Below are positions 42,074 to 51,512 of a stretch of DNA of 64,000 bases, in pieces. Source of the stretch: Paenibacillus sp. MAEPY2 (lineage in GTDB: Bacteria > Bacillota > Bacilli > Paenibacillales > Paenibacillaceae). The stretch covers positions 283,945-347,944 of the forward strand of contig NZ_AWUK01000007.1 in NCBI RefSeq assembly GCF_000499205.1, read 5' to 3'. The stretch's first letter is position 1; each line of letters begins with the position of its first letter. The notes beneath the pieces were generated by a model. The model had not been told where the DNA came from, did no database searches, and worked only from the letters and a program-made list of their open reading frames with translations. Position numbers and translations under genes: made by a program.

Positions 42074-43834
42074 TCAGAGGCCTCCTTTGCGAAGGTCAAG
42101 CCCGGATACGGCTGGTGCCTCATCTGCGACTTCACGCTGAATGGAATTCAGCGATTGTCCAAGCGAATCCATTTTACGGCGGATATCCTCTTCATTTTGT
42201 GATTCAAGCATGATTTTGTACAAACTTTTTTCGATGGATTCCTTCTTCTCCAGCCGCTCCAGAATGACATCCAATCCACCAATGACCATCTCGAACATGT
42301 TGATCTTCTCATGAAGCAGGTTCAGAATATGCTCCTCGATTGTGCCTGTCGTCGAAAGGTTGTAGATGTTCACATCATTCTGCTGTCCCAGTCGGTGTAC
42401 GCGACCGATCCGCTGCTCGACACGCATGGGGTTCCAAGGCAGGTCGAAGTTGATCATGTGATGGCAAAATTGAAGGTTGATGCCCTCACCGCCCGCTTCG
42501 GTGGCAATCATCGCTTGTACGCGGCCGCGGAAGAGGTCCATCATCCAGTCTTTTTTACCCCGATTCATACCGCCACGGTAGGGAACAGCGGTTAGGCCGT
42601 TGTTGCGAAAATAATTGAGCAAGTACTCCTGCGTGGCACGGTATTCGGTGAAAATAATAACCTTCTCATTCATTTCACGAACGAGTTCCATCGTTTTTTC
42701 CGCTTTGGTATTTTCCTTGATCGCTTTAATATGGGCAACGAGCTCCCAAATCTTGTCCCGCAGCGGAGAGTCCAGTGGAAGTTTCTTGGACAGATTGACC
42801 AGGGTTACAAACACGGCATCCCGGCTGCTGCACACTTCGCGCTGCAACGTCACCAGGGAGAGCATGCTGCTCAAGTTGCCACCCGCTTCCTGATACTGAT
42901 CTTTCACAAAAGAGGTTACACCATCGTAAAGGGCCTGTTCTTCGGCAGATAGCTGCAAATTCACATTGGATACGTTCCGTTTGGTAAACTGCACAGGTCC
43001 TTCTCCGCGTCGGTTACGGATCATGACTTTGGACAGCTCATCCTTGAGCTGATCCTGATTTTTCGGAATACGTTTGTCGACGACAAAATTGGCTGCAAAA
43101 TCACCCTGACGGCCAAGCTGTCCCGGTTTGAGCAGGTTAATGAGATTGAACAGCTCACTCATGTCATTCTGAACCGGCGTAGCCGTGAGCAGCAGACAGT
43201 ACTTTTTCCGCAATTTCAGCATGAATTGATAGTTGGTCGTTTTTTTATTTTTGAGCTTATGCGCTTCATCAATAATAATCATGTCGTAATCTGTATTCAG
43301 CAGCAAATCCTTATGGGGGTCACGCTTCGCTGTATCCATAGAGGCAACCACGATTTCATTTTGCCAGGAATAGGCTTTTTTCTGTGCAACCGCAGGGATG
43401 CCAAATTTGGAATTCAGCTCCCGGACCCATTGCAGTACAAGGGATGCAGGCACGAGAATCAGAACTTTGGATACGAGTCCACGAACCATATATTCTTTCA
43501 AAATCAGGCCAGCTTCTATCGTTTTGCCAAGTCCAACCTCATCGGCAAGAATGGCACGGCCTGACATTTCAAACAGTACTTTACGTGCAGTGTCCATCTG
43601 GTGTGGAAGAGGGGTGAGTCCCTGTAAATGCTTCAGACACTGGATTTCATCAAAGTTGGGAATCAGATTCGTCTCTTCCGCTTGAATGCCAAGTTGAAAG
43701 AGTCTGTAATCACCCCAAGGGCCGCCTTTATCAAGTCTGGACTCCAATTGGGTTAGCCAGCTGCGATCGAATTCAAGTGGAACGGGCAGTTCTGCTGCAG
43801 GTTGATTGAGATGATACGGGTTTTTCCGGTTCAT
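42074..43834 (-). CDS. yqhH: YqhH, SNF2-family helicase
   Basis: 586 residues with the SNF2/SWI2 helicase core: Walker A DEVGLGKTIEAG, Walker B IIDEAHKLKN, motif III TATPVQNDM, motif V GGEGINLQF and motif VI QRIGRVHRLGQ. It is an ATP-driven DNA translocase of unknown cellular role, lacking an added N-terminal SWIM or nuclease domain. ATG 43834 follows GGGGAGGAAGC. It forms an operon with yqhG. Confidence 0.94.
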   Translation of the reverse strand: MNRKNPYHLNQPAAELPVPLEFDRSWLTQLESRLDKGGPWGDYRLFQLGIQAEETNLIPNFDEIQCLKHLQGLTPLPHQMDTARKVLFEMSGRAILADEVGLGKTIEAGLILKEYMVRGLVSKVLILVPASLVLQWVRELNSKFGIPAVAQKKAYSWQNEIVVASMDTAKRDPHKDLLLNTDYDMIIIDEAHKLKNKKTTNYQFMLKLRKKYCLLLTATPVQNDMSELFNLINLLKPGQLGRQGDFAANFVVDKRIPKNQDQLKDELSKVMIRNRRGEGPVQFTKRNVSNVNLQLSAEEQALYDGVTSFVKDQYQEAGGNLSSMLSLVTLQREVCSSRDAVFVTLVNLSKKLPLDSPLRDKIWELVAHIKAIKENTKAEKTMELVREMNEKVIIFTEYRATQEYLLNYFRNNGLTAVPYRGGMNRGKKDWMMDLFRGRVQAMIATEAGGEGINLQFCHHMINFDLPWNPMRVEQRIGRVHRLGQQNDVNIYNLSTTGTIEEHILNLLHEKINMFEMVIGGLDVILERLEKKESIEKSLYKIMLESQNEEDIRRKMDSLGQSLNSIQREVADEAPAVSGLDLRKGGL

Positions 43835-44074
43835 GGTGCTTCCTCCCCTGCCATACGTGATGACGTTTTATTCGTAGGTCATAGTATGGACGAATGAGAG
43901 GCAGTTCATAACCAACCTTCGAATAAGGGGCGATTTCAATCAGGAAATTTGGAAGGGTTAACCTAAACATTTAGCAAACAGTAGATTGCATCACAGAAAA
44001 AATCTGATCTCGTTTGTTCCATCGTGGAGAAAGAGTAGAACATCCATATTGATGTACTGTAAAAAAGATCAACA

Positions 44075-44104
44075 AAAAAAGCGGCCCATGTGCCGCTTTA
44101 TTAC
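44075..44104. terminator. Terminator after msrA
   Basis: AAAGCGGC (44078-44085) pairs with GCCGCTTT (44092-44099). On the minus strand the hairpin runs into seven T. It ends msrA transcription just before the yqhH promoter region (43835-44074), where I see no other gene. Confidence 0.85.
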
Positions 44105-44113
44105 TTAAAGAGT

Positions 44114-44632
44114 TTAGCTCCAATATTTCTTGATAATTTCATCACGTCCGGAGTAGATCCGGGATTCTTTATAATATTTCGGATCTTTGCGATGGAAATT
44201 TTGATGATATTCTTCTGCCGGATAAAATACGGAGGCTTCCTCAATGGCTGTAACGACAGGTTTATCAAATCGGCCTGTTTTGCCCAGTTCCTCTCTCGAT
44301 TTGAGGGCCAATTGGCGCTGCTCTTCATTATGATACAGGATGGCAGCCCGATATTGGCTCTTGCGATCATTACCTTGTCCGGTCGCATCTGTTGGATCGA
44401 TCTGGGGCCAGTACAGTTCAAGTAATTTCTCATATGGGAAAATGGCTGGATCAAACGAGATTTGCACGACTTCCAAATGTCCCGTTTCTCCGGTCAATAC
44501 TTGCTCATATGTAGGGTTTTCTACGGTTCCACCCATGTATCCGGATATAATCCCGTGAATGCCGGGCTGCTCTTCAAAAGGACTTACCATACACCAGAAA
44601 CATCCCCCGGCAAACGTTGCTTTTTCAATCAT
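44114..44632 (-). CDS. msrA: Peptide methionine-S-sulfoxide reductase MsrA
   Basis: 172 residues with the MsrA active site GGCFWCM near the N-terminus, the conserved GYMGG and NPTYEQV, and EYHQNFHRKDP near the C-terminus. It reduces methionine-S-sulfoxide in proteins using thioredoxin. No MsrB domain is fused. The ATG follows GGGGATTAGCA. Confidence 0.96.
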   Translation of the reverse strand: MIEKATFAGGCFWCMVSPFEEQPGIHGIISGYMGGTVENPTYEQVLTGETGHLEVVQISFDPAIFPYEKLLELYWPQIDPTDATGQGNDRKSQYRAAILYHNEEQRQLALKSREELGKTGRFDKPVVTAIEEASVFYPAEEYHQNFHRKDPKYYKESRIYSGRDEIIKKYWS

Positions 44633-44770
44633 TGCTAATCCCCATTTCTCAGTTGTGTTTAATCAAGATTACTATGAATGCTAGTCATAACGCAATCCAT
44701 GGCGATTTGTACTAAAAAACGATTTCTGTGTCTTTCTGACTGTAGACTTGTTATGTAGGAAAGTAATTCT

Positions 44771-44810
44771 TTCTCATCCTTTACTTATATTGTATAATAA
44801 TGGATGAGAA
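44771..44810 (+). promoter_or_regulatory. Operator-like inverted repeat flanking a -10 box
   Basis: TTCTCATCC (44771-44779) and GGATGAGAA (44802-44810) are perfect 9-base arms 22 bases apart, with TATAAT at 44793-44798 between them. The -35 position lies in or near the left arm. This looks like a repressor-controlled promoter for the flavin-reductase-like gene. Confidence 0.55.
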
Positions 44811-44862
44811 AGTGGTCTTTCACAGCTTTGAGGCTGATTGATAACGAAGAAGAGGTGATCAG

Positions 44863-45423
44863 GTGCGGAAACCGATAGATGAACCCTTGTTTTATTCATA
44901 TCCCGGAATGGTAGCGGTAGTGACATCCCGTCATAAGGGATTGCAGAATGTCATGGCCTCAGGCTGGCATACCTATATTGGATCGTCTCCTGGAATTTAC
45001 GGGATTTCGCTGCGGAAGGAAACGTACTCTTATGAGTTGATTGAACAGAGTGGAGCTTTCGGAGTACATTTTCTTCCGGGTCATCATTCGGAGTGGATAC
45101 AGGCTGCGGGAACCTTCAGTGGAAGAGACACAGATAAATTCTCGAAATTCGGGATTACATACGAAGAAGGAATCAAAGTGAATGTACCGATTCTGACCGA
45201 AGCTTACTTTGCTTATGAGTGCAAGGTCATGGATATAACGACGTATGGAGATCATGAATGGATTGCAGGCGAAGTGTTACAACGGTATCAAGACCCCGAA
45301 TACTTCCTGGACAATGGAATGGTTAATCTGGATAAATTGCAAATTCCAATGTACATAGGACGATCCTCTTATCGAATCCTTGATGGGGGCGCGGAAGAGA
45401 AGATTCATCCGTTTTACCTCTAG
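44863..45423 (+). CDS. Flavin reductase-like domain protein
   Basis: 186 residues forming the FMN-binding split barrel of flavin reductase-like proteins (MVAVVTSRHKGLQNVMASGWHTYIG, GISLRKETYSYELI, FGVHFLP). Family members reduce flavins with NAD(P)H or bind FMN as oxidoreductases; the substrate is unknown. The GTG at 44863 follows AAGAGGTGATCAG. It is a single gene with a terminator after it and a strong inverted repeat at its promoter. Confidence 0.9.
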   Translation: MRKPIDEPLFYSYPGMVAVVTSRHKGLQNVMASGWHTYIGSSPGIYGISLRKETYSYELIEQSGAFGVHFLPGHHSEWIQAAGTFSGRDTDKFSKFGITYEEGIKVNVPILTEAYFAYECKVMDITTYGDHEWIAGEVLQRYQDPEYFLDNGMVNLDKLQIPMYIGRSSYRILDGGAEEKIHPFYL

Positions 45424-45495
45424 AGTCCTAGGCACCTAGATGCAATTATGAGCAAAACTTTCAATCCGGCAAGAGATAGGTTTATAATGGTTATT

Positions 45496-45524
45496 GGCTG
45501 CTGAGCAAGTCGGCAGCCTTTTCC
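45496..45524 (+). terminator. Terminator after the flavin-reductase-like gene
   Basis: GGCTGC (45496-45501) pairs with GCAGCC (45513-45518), followed by TTTTCC. Confidence 0.75.
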
Positions 45525-45935
45525 TATTGTTCGTTTATCTATTTCAGTCCCAACAGGGGGCTGCTCATATATGCAATAAAAGGCAAGGTAATATTAGCCA
45601 TTCCATGAAAAATGCTGTATTTAACAATAAAATTAGAGTATGATTTTACAGCTGTATAAGCTTGGCAGGAAAGGTTACATCGTTTCACTGGATTGTAACT
45701 ATTACTGTAATTTGTGATGTTTCTTTCGGGCGTATAATGCTAAACGGGAGATAACGACAAAGATATAAAGAGATCGTACTCATAAAGCATCATGGTTAAG
45801 TACTACGTCTTCTTTATGTTGTAAATGAATGATGGAAGGTGCAATACGTATGTTAATGACAACCAGAACCACAAGGAGTTCTCGAACGCCCCAGACATGG
45901 ATGATGTCGACTCACATTGTCAAGGAGGGGCTCGC
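45525..45935 (+). other. Long intergenic / leader region before the OatA-like gene
   Basis: No convincing gene. It holds a TATAAT at 45733-45738 with a poorly spaced TTGTGA at 45712, and a TGTAAC at 45694 that could suit an ECF sigma factor but lacks a matching -10. An ORF of 33 codons (ATG 45850, behind GGAAGG) overlaps the start of the OatA-like gene in another frame. An in-frame ATG at 45825 lacks a ribosome site. Confidence 0.5.
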
Positions 45936-48035
45936 ATGTCACAATCGTTGAAAAGCAAGCGGCATATGAACGGACTGGATGGTTTACGAGCCATCGCAGT
46001 GCTTGCAGTTATAGGGTATCATCTGAATTTAGGTTTTATTCCGGGCGGTTTGCTCGGTGTGGGGATTTTCTTTGTTCTCTCAGGTTATTTGATTACAGAC
46101 ATTCTTTTGACTCAATGGCAGGAGCATGGCCGGATATCCCTTGGTGATTTCTGGGTGCGAAGAGTAAGGCGCCTGCTACCCGGCATGATCACAATGACAG
46201 CAGGGGTGATGATTTGGCTGCTCTGCACAGATCCATCTCGACTCGCTGCCTTGCGTGGAGACATTGTCTCGGGAATATTATACATAAGTAATTGGTGGTA
46301 CATCTTTCATAACGTTTCCTATTTCGAAAGTTTCGGCCCTCCATCACCCTTTGGACATTTCTGGTCACTCGCTGTGGAAGAACAGTTTTATATCGTATGG
46401 CCCCTTCTACTGGTGGCAGCAATCGTCTTGTTCAAAAGAAAGGGATGGCTGGTCGTCTTTATTGTTGTAGCAGCTGAATTGTCTGCTGGTGCAATGGCCA
46501 TCATGTATAATCCGGATCTGGACCCGAGCCGTGTTTATTATGGAACGGATACAAGAGCATTTGCCTTACTGGCTGGCGCAGCACTGGCCGTGGTATGGCC
46601 AAGTCGCAAGCTATCATCGTCCCTTGCCGGCATGAATCGACTTGTTCTGGATGTGACAGGCTTAGCTGCGCTGGCTTTGTTAATTTACATGATGCTGAAC
46701 ACCAGCGAGTACGACCCTTCATTGTATCGAGGAGGAATGGTGCTTCAGGCCATAGCGACGACATTGCTCGTAGCTGTATTGGCTCATCCTTCATCCTTCC
46801 TGGCACGGATCATTGGCGTTAAGCCATTGCGCTGGATCGGGGAACGATCCTATGGATTATATTTGTGGCATTATCCTGTCATTATTCTGACGAGTCCAAC
46901 GGTAGATACAGGTGGAGCGCATCCTGTCCGAATGGTTTTGCAGGTTGCAGCAACGGTTGCACTGGCCTCCTTGTCACTTAAATATATTGAGAATCCAATT
47001 CGTCATAACGGTTTTCGGGATACCTGGTCCCGGTTATGGGGCCGAGGGCGCAATGCAACAGGAATACGTAACGTATGGTGGAAGCGCGCTGGATTGCTGA
47101 TGAGCGTTCTGCTGATGTCGTTTACCGTATCACAGATGATGATTACGTCTGCTGCGAACTCTGACTCCCATTCGGTATCGATGTCGGCTACGCTGAATGG
47201 AGAACACTCCGTAACGGAGGAAAAAGGACAGGACGTCCTTCCAGCCACAGTGAGCACTTCCGGCACTTCCGGGACCAACCAACCTGTGCCACAGAAAAAC
47301 GATAAACCAGCGGCGAACACTGTAGATCCACCTAGTGAAGGAGAACGGCAAACGACGAAGCCGGATAAAGCACCCGAACCTGAGAAAGCAAGTTCAGGTG
47401 AGGAAAAAGGATCAACTCCTGGTGACTCAAACCATGCTATTGGTAAACCCAAAGGCAGCACCGACAATCCGGGGAATCCAGAAGACAAAGGTAATGAACA
47501 ACTGGATGATCCTGTAAATACGTCAGATTCGTCCACAGAGGAGGGGGAGACAGCCCCTCCAGCCAAAGACGGCAAGATTCATTATACGGTCATTGGGGAT
47601 TCGGTTATTTTGGATGCGAAGCCTTATCTTGAACAAACCATTTCGGGCGTTCATGTGGATGGTCATATTGGCCGTCAGATGTGGGAGGCTGCCGAAGTAC
47701 TGGATGGCCTGAAGAGAAATAACCAAATGGGCAGTCAGGTTGTGCTGGAACTTGGGACGAACGGTTCATTCAATTCCAAGAGTCTGAATTCGGTGCTGGA
47801 TTATTTGAAAGATGAAGAACATGTTTATCTGGTTACCGTGCGAGTTCCTCGCCCATGGGAACGAACGGTGAATAAGGCACTGAACGAAGCAGCTTCCGAT
47901 TACAGTAATGTATCTCTTATTGATTGGCACACTGCAAGTGAAGGGCATGACGAATATTTTGAAAAAGATGGTGTACATCTGACCAAGGAAGGTTCGGAAG
48001 CTTTTGCAGCACTTGTGAAAGACAGTATGAAATAA
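45936..48035 (+). CDS. OatA-like acyltransferase with C-terminal SGNH domain
   Basis: 699 residues. The acyltransferase-3 membrane domain (about 10-385) starts NGLDGLRAIAVLAVIGYH and has FFVLSGYLIT, about ten membrane segments and the motif FGHFWSLAVEEQFY. A low-complexity Pro/Glu/Lys/Ser extracellular linker (about 415-540) leads to an SGNH esterase-like domain with Ser in VIGDSV, LELGTNG and the Asp-His pair in KDGVHLT. Family knowledge: OatA-type proteins move acetyl groups across the membrane and place them on peptidoglycan MurNAc O-6, giving lysozyme resistance. The ATG at 45936 follows AAGGAGGGG. Another acceptor polysaccharide is possible. Confidence 0.92.
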   Translation: MSQSLKSKRHMNGLDGLRAIAVLAVIGYHLNLGFIPGGLLGVGIFFVLSGYLITDILLTQWQEHGRISLGDFWVRRVRRLLPGMITMTAGVMIWLLCTDPSRLAALRGDIVSGILYISNWWYIFHNVSYFESFGPPSPFGHFWSLAVEEQFYIVWPLLLVAAIVLFKRKGWLVVFIVVAAELSAGAMAIMYNPDLDPSRVYYGTDTRAFALLAGAALAVVWPSRKLSSSLAGMNRLVLDVTGLAALALLIYMMLNTSEYDPSLYRGGMVLQAIATTLLVAVLAHPSSFLARIIGVKPLRWIGERSYGLYLWHYPVIILTSPTVDTGGAHPVRMVLQVAATVALASLSLKYIENPIRHNGFRDTWSRLWGRGRNATGIRNVWWKRAGLLMSVLLMSFTVSQMMITSAANSDSHSVSMSATLNGEHSVTEEKGQDVLPATVSTSGTSGTNQPVPQKNDKPAANTVDPPSEGERQTTKPDKAPEPEKASSGEEKGSTPGDSNHAIGKPKGSTDNPGNPEDKGNEQLDDPVNTSDSSTEEGETAPPAKDGKIHYTVIGDSVILDAKPYLEQTISGVHVDGHIGRQMWEAAEVLDGLKRNNQMGSQVVLELGTNGSFNSKSLNSVLDYLKDEEHVYLVTVRVPRPWERTVNKALNEAASDYSNVSLIDWHTASEGHDEYFEKDGVHLTKEGSEAFAALVKDSMK

Positions 48036-48097
48036 AACAGAACTTATCTATTCATTTATTTATAAGCATGAATGATATATGAGTACAAATTCAACAA

Positions 48098-48125
48098 AGA
48101 GCTCTCATCGTGAGGGCTCTTTTTA
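48098..48125 (+). terminator. Terminator after the OatA-like gene
   Basis: AGAGCTCTCA (48098-48107) pairs with TGAGGGCTCT (48111-48120) with one wobble pair, followed by five T. Confidence 0.88.
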
Positions 48126-48260
48126 TATGGAAGCAAAGATTGAAGGTTCCACCAGGTATCCGATATTTTTCACCCCTGCATCCGTGCATCGTCACCTTAC
48201 AAAATGACAGCGTCACCATTTACAATAAGTGTATTCAAATCGCCAAGGGGGACTATAAAG

Positions 48261-49574
48261 ATGTTGAAAAAATGGCTTTCGGGAATGTTGACAATGGCGT
48301 TGTTTTCCATCGTTCTGGCTGGTTGCGGCGGCGGGGAAAGCTCAGAAGGCAGCGACAGCAAGGATAAAGTAACCGTCACCATCTGGCACAACTGGACTGG
48401 ACAAGATGCCAAAGCGGTGGCAATGCGCAAAATTATTGAAGACTTCCGTGGGTCGCACCCGGATATTGAAGTGGTGGATGAAGGTCTGCCGACAGATGGC
48501 CTCAAAACAAGGCTCCGGACGGTAGCAGCGGCCAATGAAATGCCGGATCTGTTCGTCATGTGGCCGGATGCGATGACTAAGGAGTTTGTGAAGGGGGATC
48601 TGCTGCAGCCGATCAATGCCGAGCTGGACGCGAAGCCGGAATGGAAAGACAACTTTATTCCGAACGCCCTGGAAGGTTATACGGTCGATGGGGATATCTA
48701 CTCGGTACCGATGAATCTCGCACCCACATCCTTTATTTATTACAATGAAGCACTGTTCAAGCAGTACAACGTGAAAGTACCTGAAACATGGGCTGAGTTG
48801 GAGCAGGCCTTTGCTATATTTAATGAGAACAAAATCATACCGATCGCACTGGGGAACAAAGCCAATTGGGTGGCCCAATCCACCATCTTCAGTACATTGG
48901 CTGACCGGGTAACCGGCACAGACTGGTTCTTAAAGGCAGCAGCCCAGGATGGGGCCAGCTTTACAGACCCACAGTTCATCCAGGCGCTGGACAAAATGCA
49001 GGAACTCGGTAACAGCAAAGCATTTCAGGATGGTTTCAACAGTATTGACGAAACACAGATGATGCAGCTGTACTTCCAGGGAAAAGCAGCTATGGTGATG
49101 AACGGTGGATGGGCATTGGCCAACCTTGTCAACAACGCACCGGAAGACATTTTGAACAATACACACATTACAATTTTACCAGCAGTAGATGGAGGCCAAG
49201 GTGAGGCCAGAACGACATCTGGCGTTGTAGGGACTGGCTTGGGTGTAAGCAAAAAGTTAAGCGGTGCCCAGAAGGATGCGGCCATGGAGCTGTTCTACGC
49301 TTTGGCAGGTCCTGAAGGTCAGAAGGCAACCCTGGATAGCAGCACGCTGGTCAGCTACAAGATTGATCTGGATAAATCCAAAGCCCATCCATTGTTTGTG
49401 GAGCTCTATGACTTAATGCAGAAGGTAAAAATTACTCCGGTGTATGATTCCAAGCTAGGTTCTGCAACCGTAGAGGTTATCAATAATGGATTGCAGGAGC
49501 TATTAATGGGTGGCAAAGCCGCAGACATCGCGAATAAAATTCAGGCGTCCCAAGCCAATGCAGTCGGAAATTAA
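48261..49574 (+). CDS. Sugar-binding lipoprotein of ABC importer 3
   Basis: 437 residues. The signal peptide ends in the lipobox VLAGC, then a Gly/Ser/Asp spacer and a family-1 extracellular solute-binding fold (VTVTIWHNWTG, GKAAMVMNGGW). It is shorter than the LplA-like receptors of importers 1 and 2 and belongs to the MalE/UgpB-like group. ATG 48261 follows AAGGGGG; the frame extends to 48204 without a ribosome site. The adjoining beta-mannosidase suggests a manno-oligosaccharide ligand. A strong attenuator hairpin follows. Confidence 0.92.
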   Translation: MLKKWLSGMLTMALFSIVLAGCGGGESSEGSDSKDKVTVTIWHNWTGQDAKAVAMRKIIEDFRGSHPDIEVVDEGLPTDGLKTRLRTVAAANEMPDLFVMWPDAMTKEFVKGDLLQPINAELDAKPEWKDNFIPNALEGYTVDGDIYSVPMNLAPTSFIYYNEALFKQYNVKVPETWAELEQAFAIFNENKIIPIALGNKANWVAQSTIFSTLADRVTGTDWFLKAAAQDGASFTDPQFIQALDKMQELGNSKAFQDGFNSIDETQMMQLYFQGKAAMVMNGGWALANLVNNAPEDILNNTHITILPAVDGGQGEARTTSGVVGTGLGVSKKLSGAQKDAAMELFYALAGPEGQKATLDSSTLVSYKIDLDKSKAHPLFVELYDLMQKVKITPVYDSKLGSATVEVINNGLQELLMGGKAADIANKIQASQANAVGN

Positions 49575-49625
49575 GTCATAGATTGTCCCGATTTTGGAGC
49601 GTTAAGATGCATTACGGTAAGATTT

Positions 49626-49654
49626 AAACCCCTTCCCGCCAGGGGAGGGGTTTT
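49626..49654 (+). terminator. Attenuator between binding protein and permeases of importer 3
   Basis: AAACCCCTTCCC (49626-49637) pairs with GGGGAGGGGTTT (49642-49653) over a GCCA loop, with one wobble pair and TTTT at the end. It probably lets part of the transcription continue, giving more binding protein than permease. Confidence 0.82.
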
Positions 49655-49701
49655 ACAATGATATCAAGAGTTGTACTTGCTAAAGGGTATGAGGAAAGGA
49701 A

Positions 49702-50589
49702 GTGAGCAAAATGAACGCATTGCGCAGTCGACGTTTTATAATGCTGGGGCTCGCTCCGGCAGTTGTGATTTACGCTTTGTTTGTATTTGTGCCGGTTGTA
49801 TGGTCAGCGTACTATGGATTCTTCAACTGGTCGGGGATCGGTGAATCAAAATATATCGGACTGGATAACTATGTGGAAATATGGCATGATTCCGTATTTT
49901 GGCGGGCCTTGAAAAACAACGTCATTTTTGTTCTGGCCTCGGTATTTGGTCAAATTCCGTTAGCGTTGATGCTGGCGGTCATTTTGCACAAAAGCAATCC
50001 GTTACAGCGTTTTCTGCGTTCCGCCGTATTTCTGCCGATGGTATTATCCACCGTAGTTATCGGTATGATCTGGCAGTATATCTATCATCCGCAAATCGGG
50101 ATACTGAACTTCCTGCTGGATGCATTGGGTCTGGAAAGCTGGAAGCTGCAGTGGCTTTCGGATGACAAAATTGCGATTTTCTCCCTGGTGCCACCACTAC
50201 TCTGGAGTTTTGTCGGTTTGTACCTGATTATTTTTATCTCGGCGCTGCAAAATATTCCGGGTGAAATACATGACGCTGCCAAGATTGACGGTGCTTCCGG
50301 AATCCGCAAGCTGGTTTCCATTTCTTTGCCCATGATCTGGGGAACGGTTCAGGTGGCGATCATTCTATGTATCTCGGGCAGCCTGAAATCATTCGATCTG
50401 GTGTACATCATGACCAAAGGCGGCCCGGCACATGCGACAGAGCTGCTGGCAACGTATATGTATAATTCAACCTTCACAACGTATCGCTATGGCTTCGGGA
50501 GCGCTATCTCGACCACCATCGTGCTAATTTCCCTGCTGCTTATCGGAACAAGCCAGTGGGCCACAAGTCGTAAGAAAAAAGAGAATTAG
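49702..50589 (+). CDS. ABC sugar importer 3 permease, MalF/UgpA type
   Basis: About 295 residues with six membrane segments (the first is MLGLAPAVVIYALFVFVPVV) and the coupling loop DAAKIDGASGIRKLVSISLP. It starts at GTG 49702 (spaced from GAGG) or ATG 49711 (spaced from AAAGGA). It is 19 bases from the next permease. No ATPase gene is nearby. Confidence 0.93.
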   Translation: MSKMNALRSRRFIMLGLAPAVVIYALFVFVPVVWSAYYGFFNWSGIGESKYIGLDNYVEIWHDSVFWRALKNNVIFVLASVFGQIPLALMLAVILHKSNPLQRFLRSAVFLPMVLSTVVIGMIWQYIYHPQIGILNFLLDALGLESWKLQWLSDDKIAIFSLVPPLLWSFVGLYLIIFISALQNIPGEIHDAAKIDGASGIRKLVSISLPMIWGTVQVAIILCISGSLKSFDLVYIMTKGGPAHATELLATYMYNSTFTTYRYGFGSAISTTIVLISLLLIGTSQWATSRKKKEN

Positions 50590-50607
50590 GAGAGAGGGGG
50601 GAATGTA

Positions 50608-51483
50608 ATGAGTGTTACACCTTTATCCATGCCAACACCAGGGAATACGTCAGGCTATCCGCTTCGCCGATTCGGTAGTGGAATTGTTTGGACGCTGTTG
50701 ACGGTCTATGGTATTTTAACATTGTATCCGTTCTACTGGCTTGTGATCAGTGCATTCAAAACGAATGAAGAGTTCTATAGCAGGCCCTTCGGGCTGCCGG
50801 GAAAATGGAACGTGGAAAATTTCAGCAATGCCTGGGAAAGCTCCAAGCTGGGAACCGCTTTTGGCAATTCCCTGGTTGTATCTGTAGGTTCGCTTATCCT
50901 AACGCTGTTTATTGCAGCGCTGGCCTCATTTATACTTGCACGTTTCCAGTTTCGCTGGAAAGGGCTAATCATGACTTTCTTCGTTGTAGGCATGTTGATT
51001 CCCATTCACAGCACACTGGTCCCGTTATTTATTTTGATGAAACAGATGTCTCTGCTGAATACGTATTGGGCACTGATATTGCCTTATACCGCATTTGCAT
51101 TGCCAACCGCGATATTTGTGCTGACAGCTTATTTAACCAGTATTCCACGTGATATTGAAGAGGCTGCTTTTATGGATGGAACAGGTCTATGGGGGCTGTT
51201 CACCCGTATCATGCTTCCCATGTCCTTACCTGCCTTGTCAACGGTCACTATTCTGAGTTTTCTGCACGCGTGGAATGACTTTTCGTTTGCACTCGTGTTC
51301 ATTAACAAAACAGGTTTGAAAACGTTACCGCTCGCGATCGCCAATTTTGCCGACGGATATCAGACCGATTACGGCCTGACTCTTGCTGCCATGACCTTGT
51401 CCGTAATCCCGACCATCATTCTATATCTGGTATTTCAGGAACAAGTCATGAAAGGCATGACGGCCGGAGCAGTCAAAGGGTAA
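50608..51483 (+). CDS. ABC sugar importer 3 permease, MalG/UgpE type
   Basis: 291 residues with six membrane segments, coupling loop EEAAFMDGTGLWGLFTRIMLP and the typical C-terminus GMTAGAVKG. The ATG follows GGAGAGAGGGGGG. It forms the channel with the upstream permease and lies in one transcription unit with the kinase and regulator downstream. Confidence 0.93.
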   Translation: MSVTPLSMPTPGNTSGYPLRRFGSGIVWTLLTVYGILTLYPFYWLVISAFKTNEEFYSRPFGLPGKWNVENFSNAWESSKLGTAFGNSLVVSVGSLILTLFIAALASFILARFQFRWKGLIMTFFVVGMLIPIHSTLVPLFILMKQMSLLNTYWALILPYTAFALPTAIFVLTAYLTSIPRDIEEAAFMDGTGLWGLFTRIMLPMSLPALSTVTILSFLHAWNDFSFALVFINKTGLKTLPLAIANFADGYQTDYGLTLAAMTLSVIPTIILYLVFQEQVMKGMTAGAVKG

Positions 51484-51512
51484 ACGAAAGCGCATCCAGA
51501 GGAGGAAAAGGT

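Noticed and set aside
43835..44074. Possible glycine riboswitch near yqhH, as gcvT lies next to yqhH in Bacillus subtilis
   Set aside because: I see no gcv gene and no paired aptamer-like structure in the gap.
45694..45738. ECF sigma promoter (TGTAAC) for the OatA-like gene
   Set aside because: No matching -10 such as CGTC at the right distance.
47003..47575. 190-residue minus-strand ORF
   Set aside because: Antisense of the low-complexity linker of the OatA-like protein; no ribosome site or recognisable domain.
48205..48218. cre-like TGACAGCGTCACCA before importer 3
   Set aside because: Two mismatches at fixed positions, which is expected often by chance.
51484..51497. cre-like CGAAAGCGCATCCA between permease and kinase
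   Set aside because: Two mismatches at fixed positions and an unlikely place within an operon.
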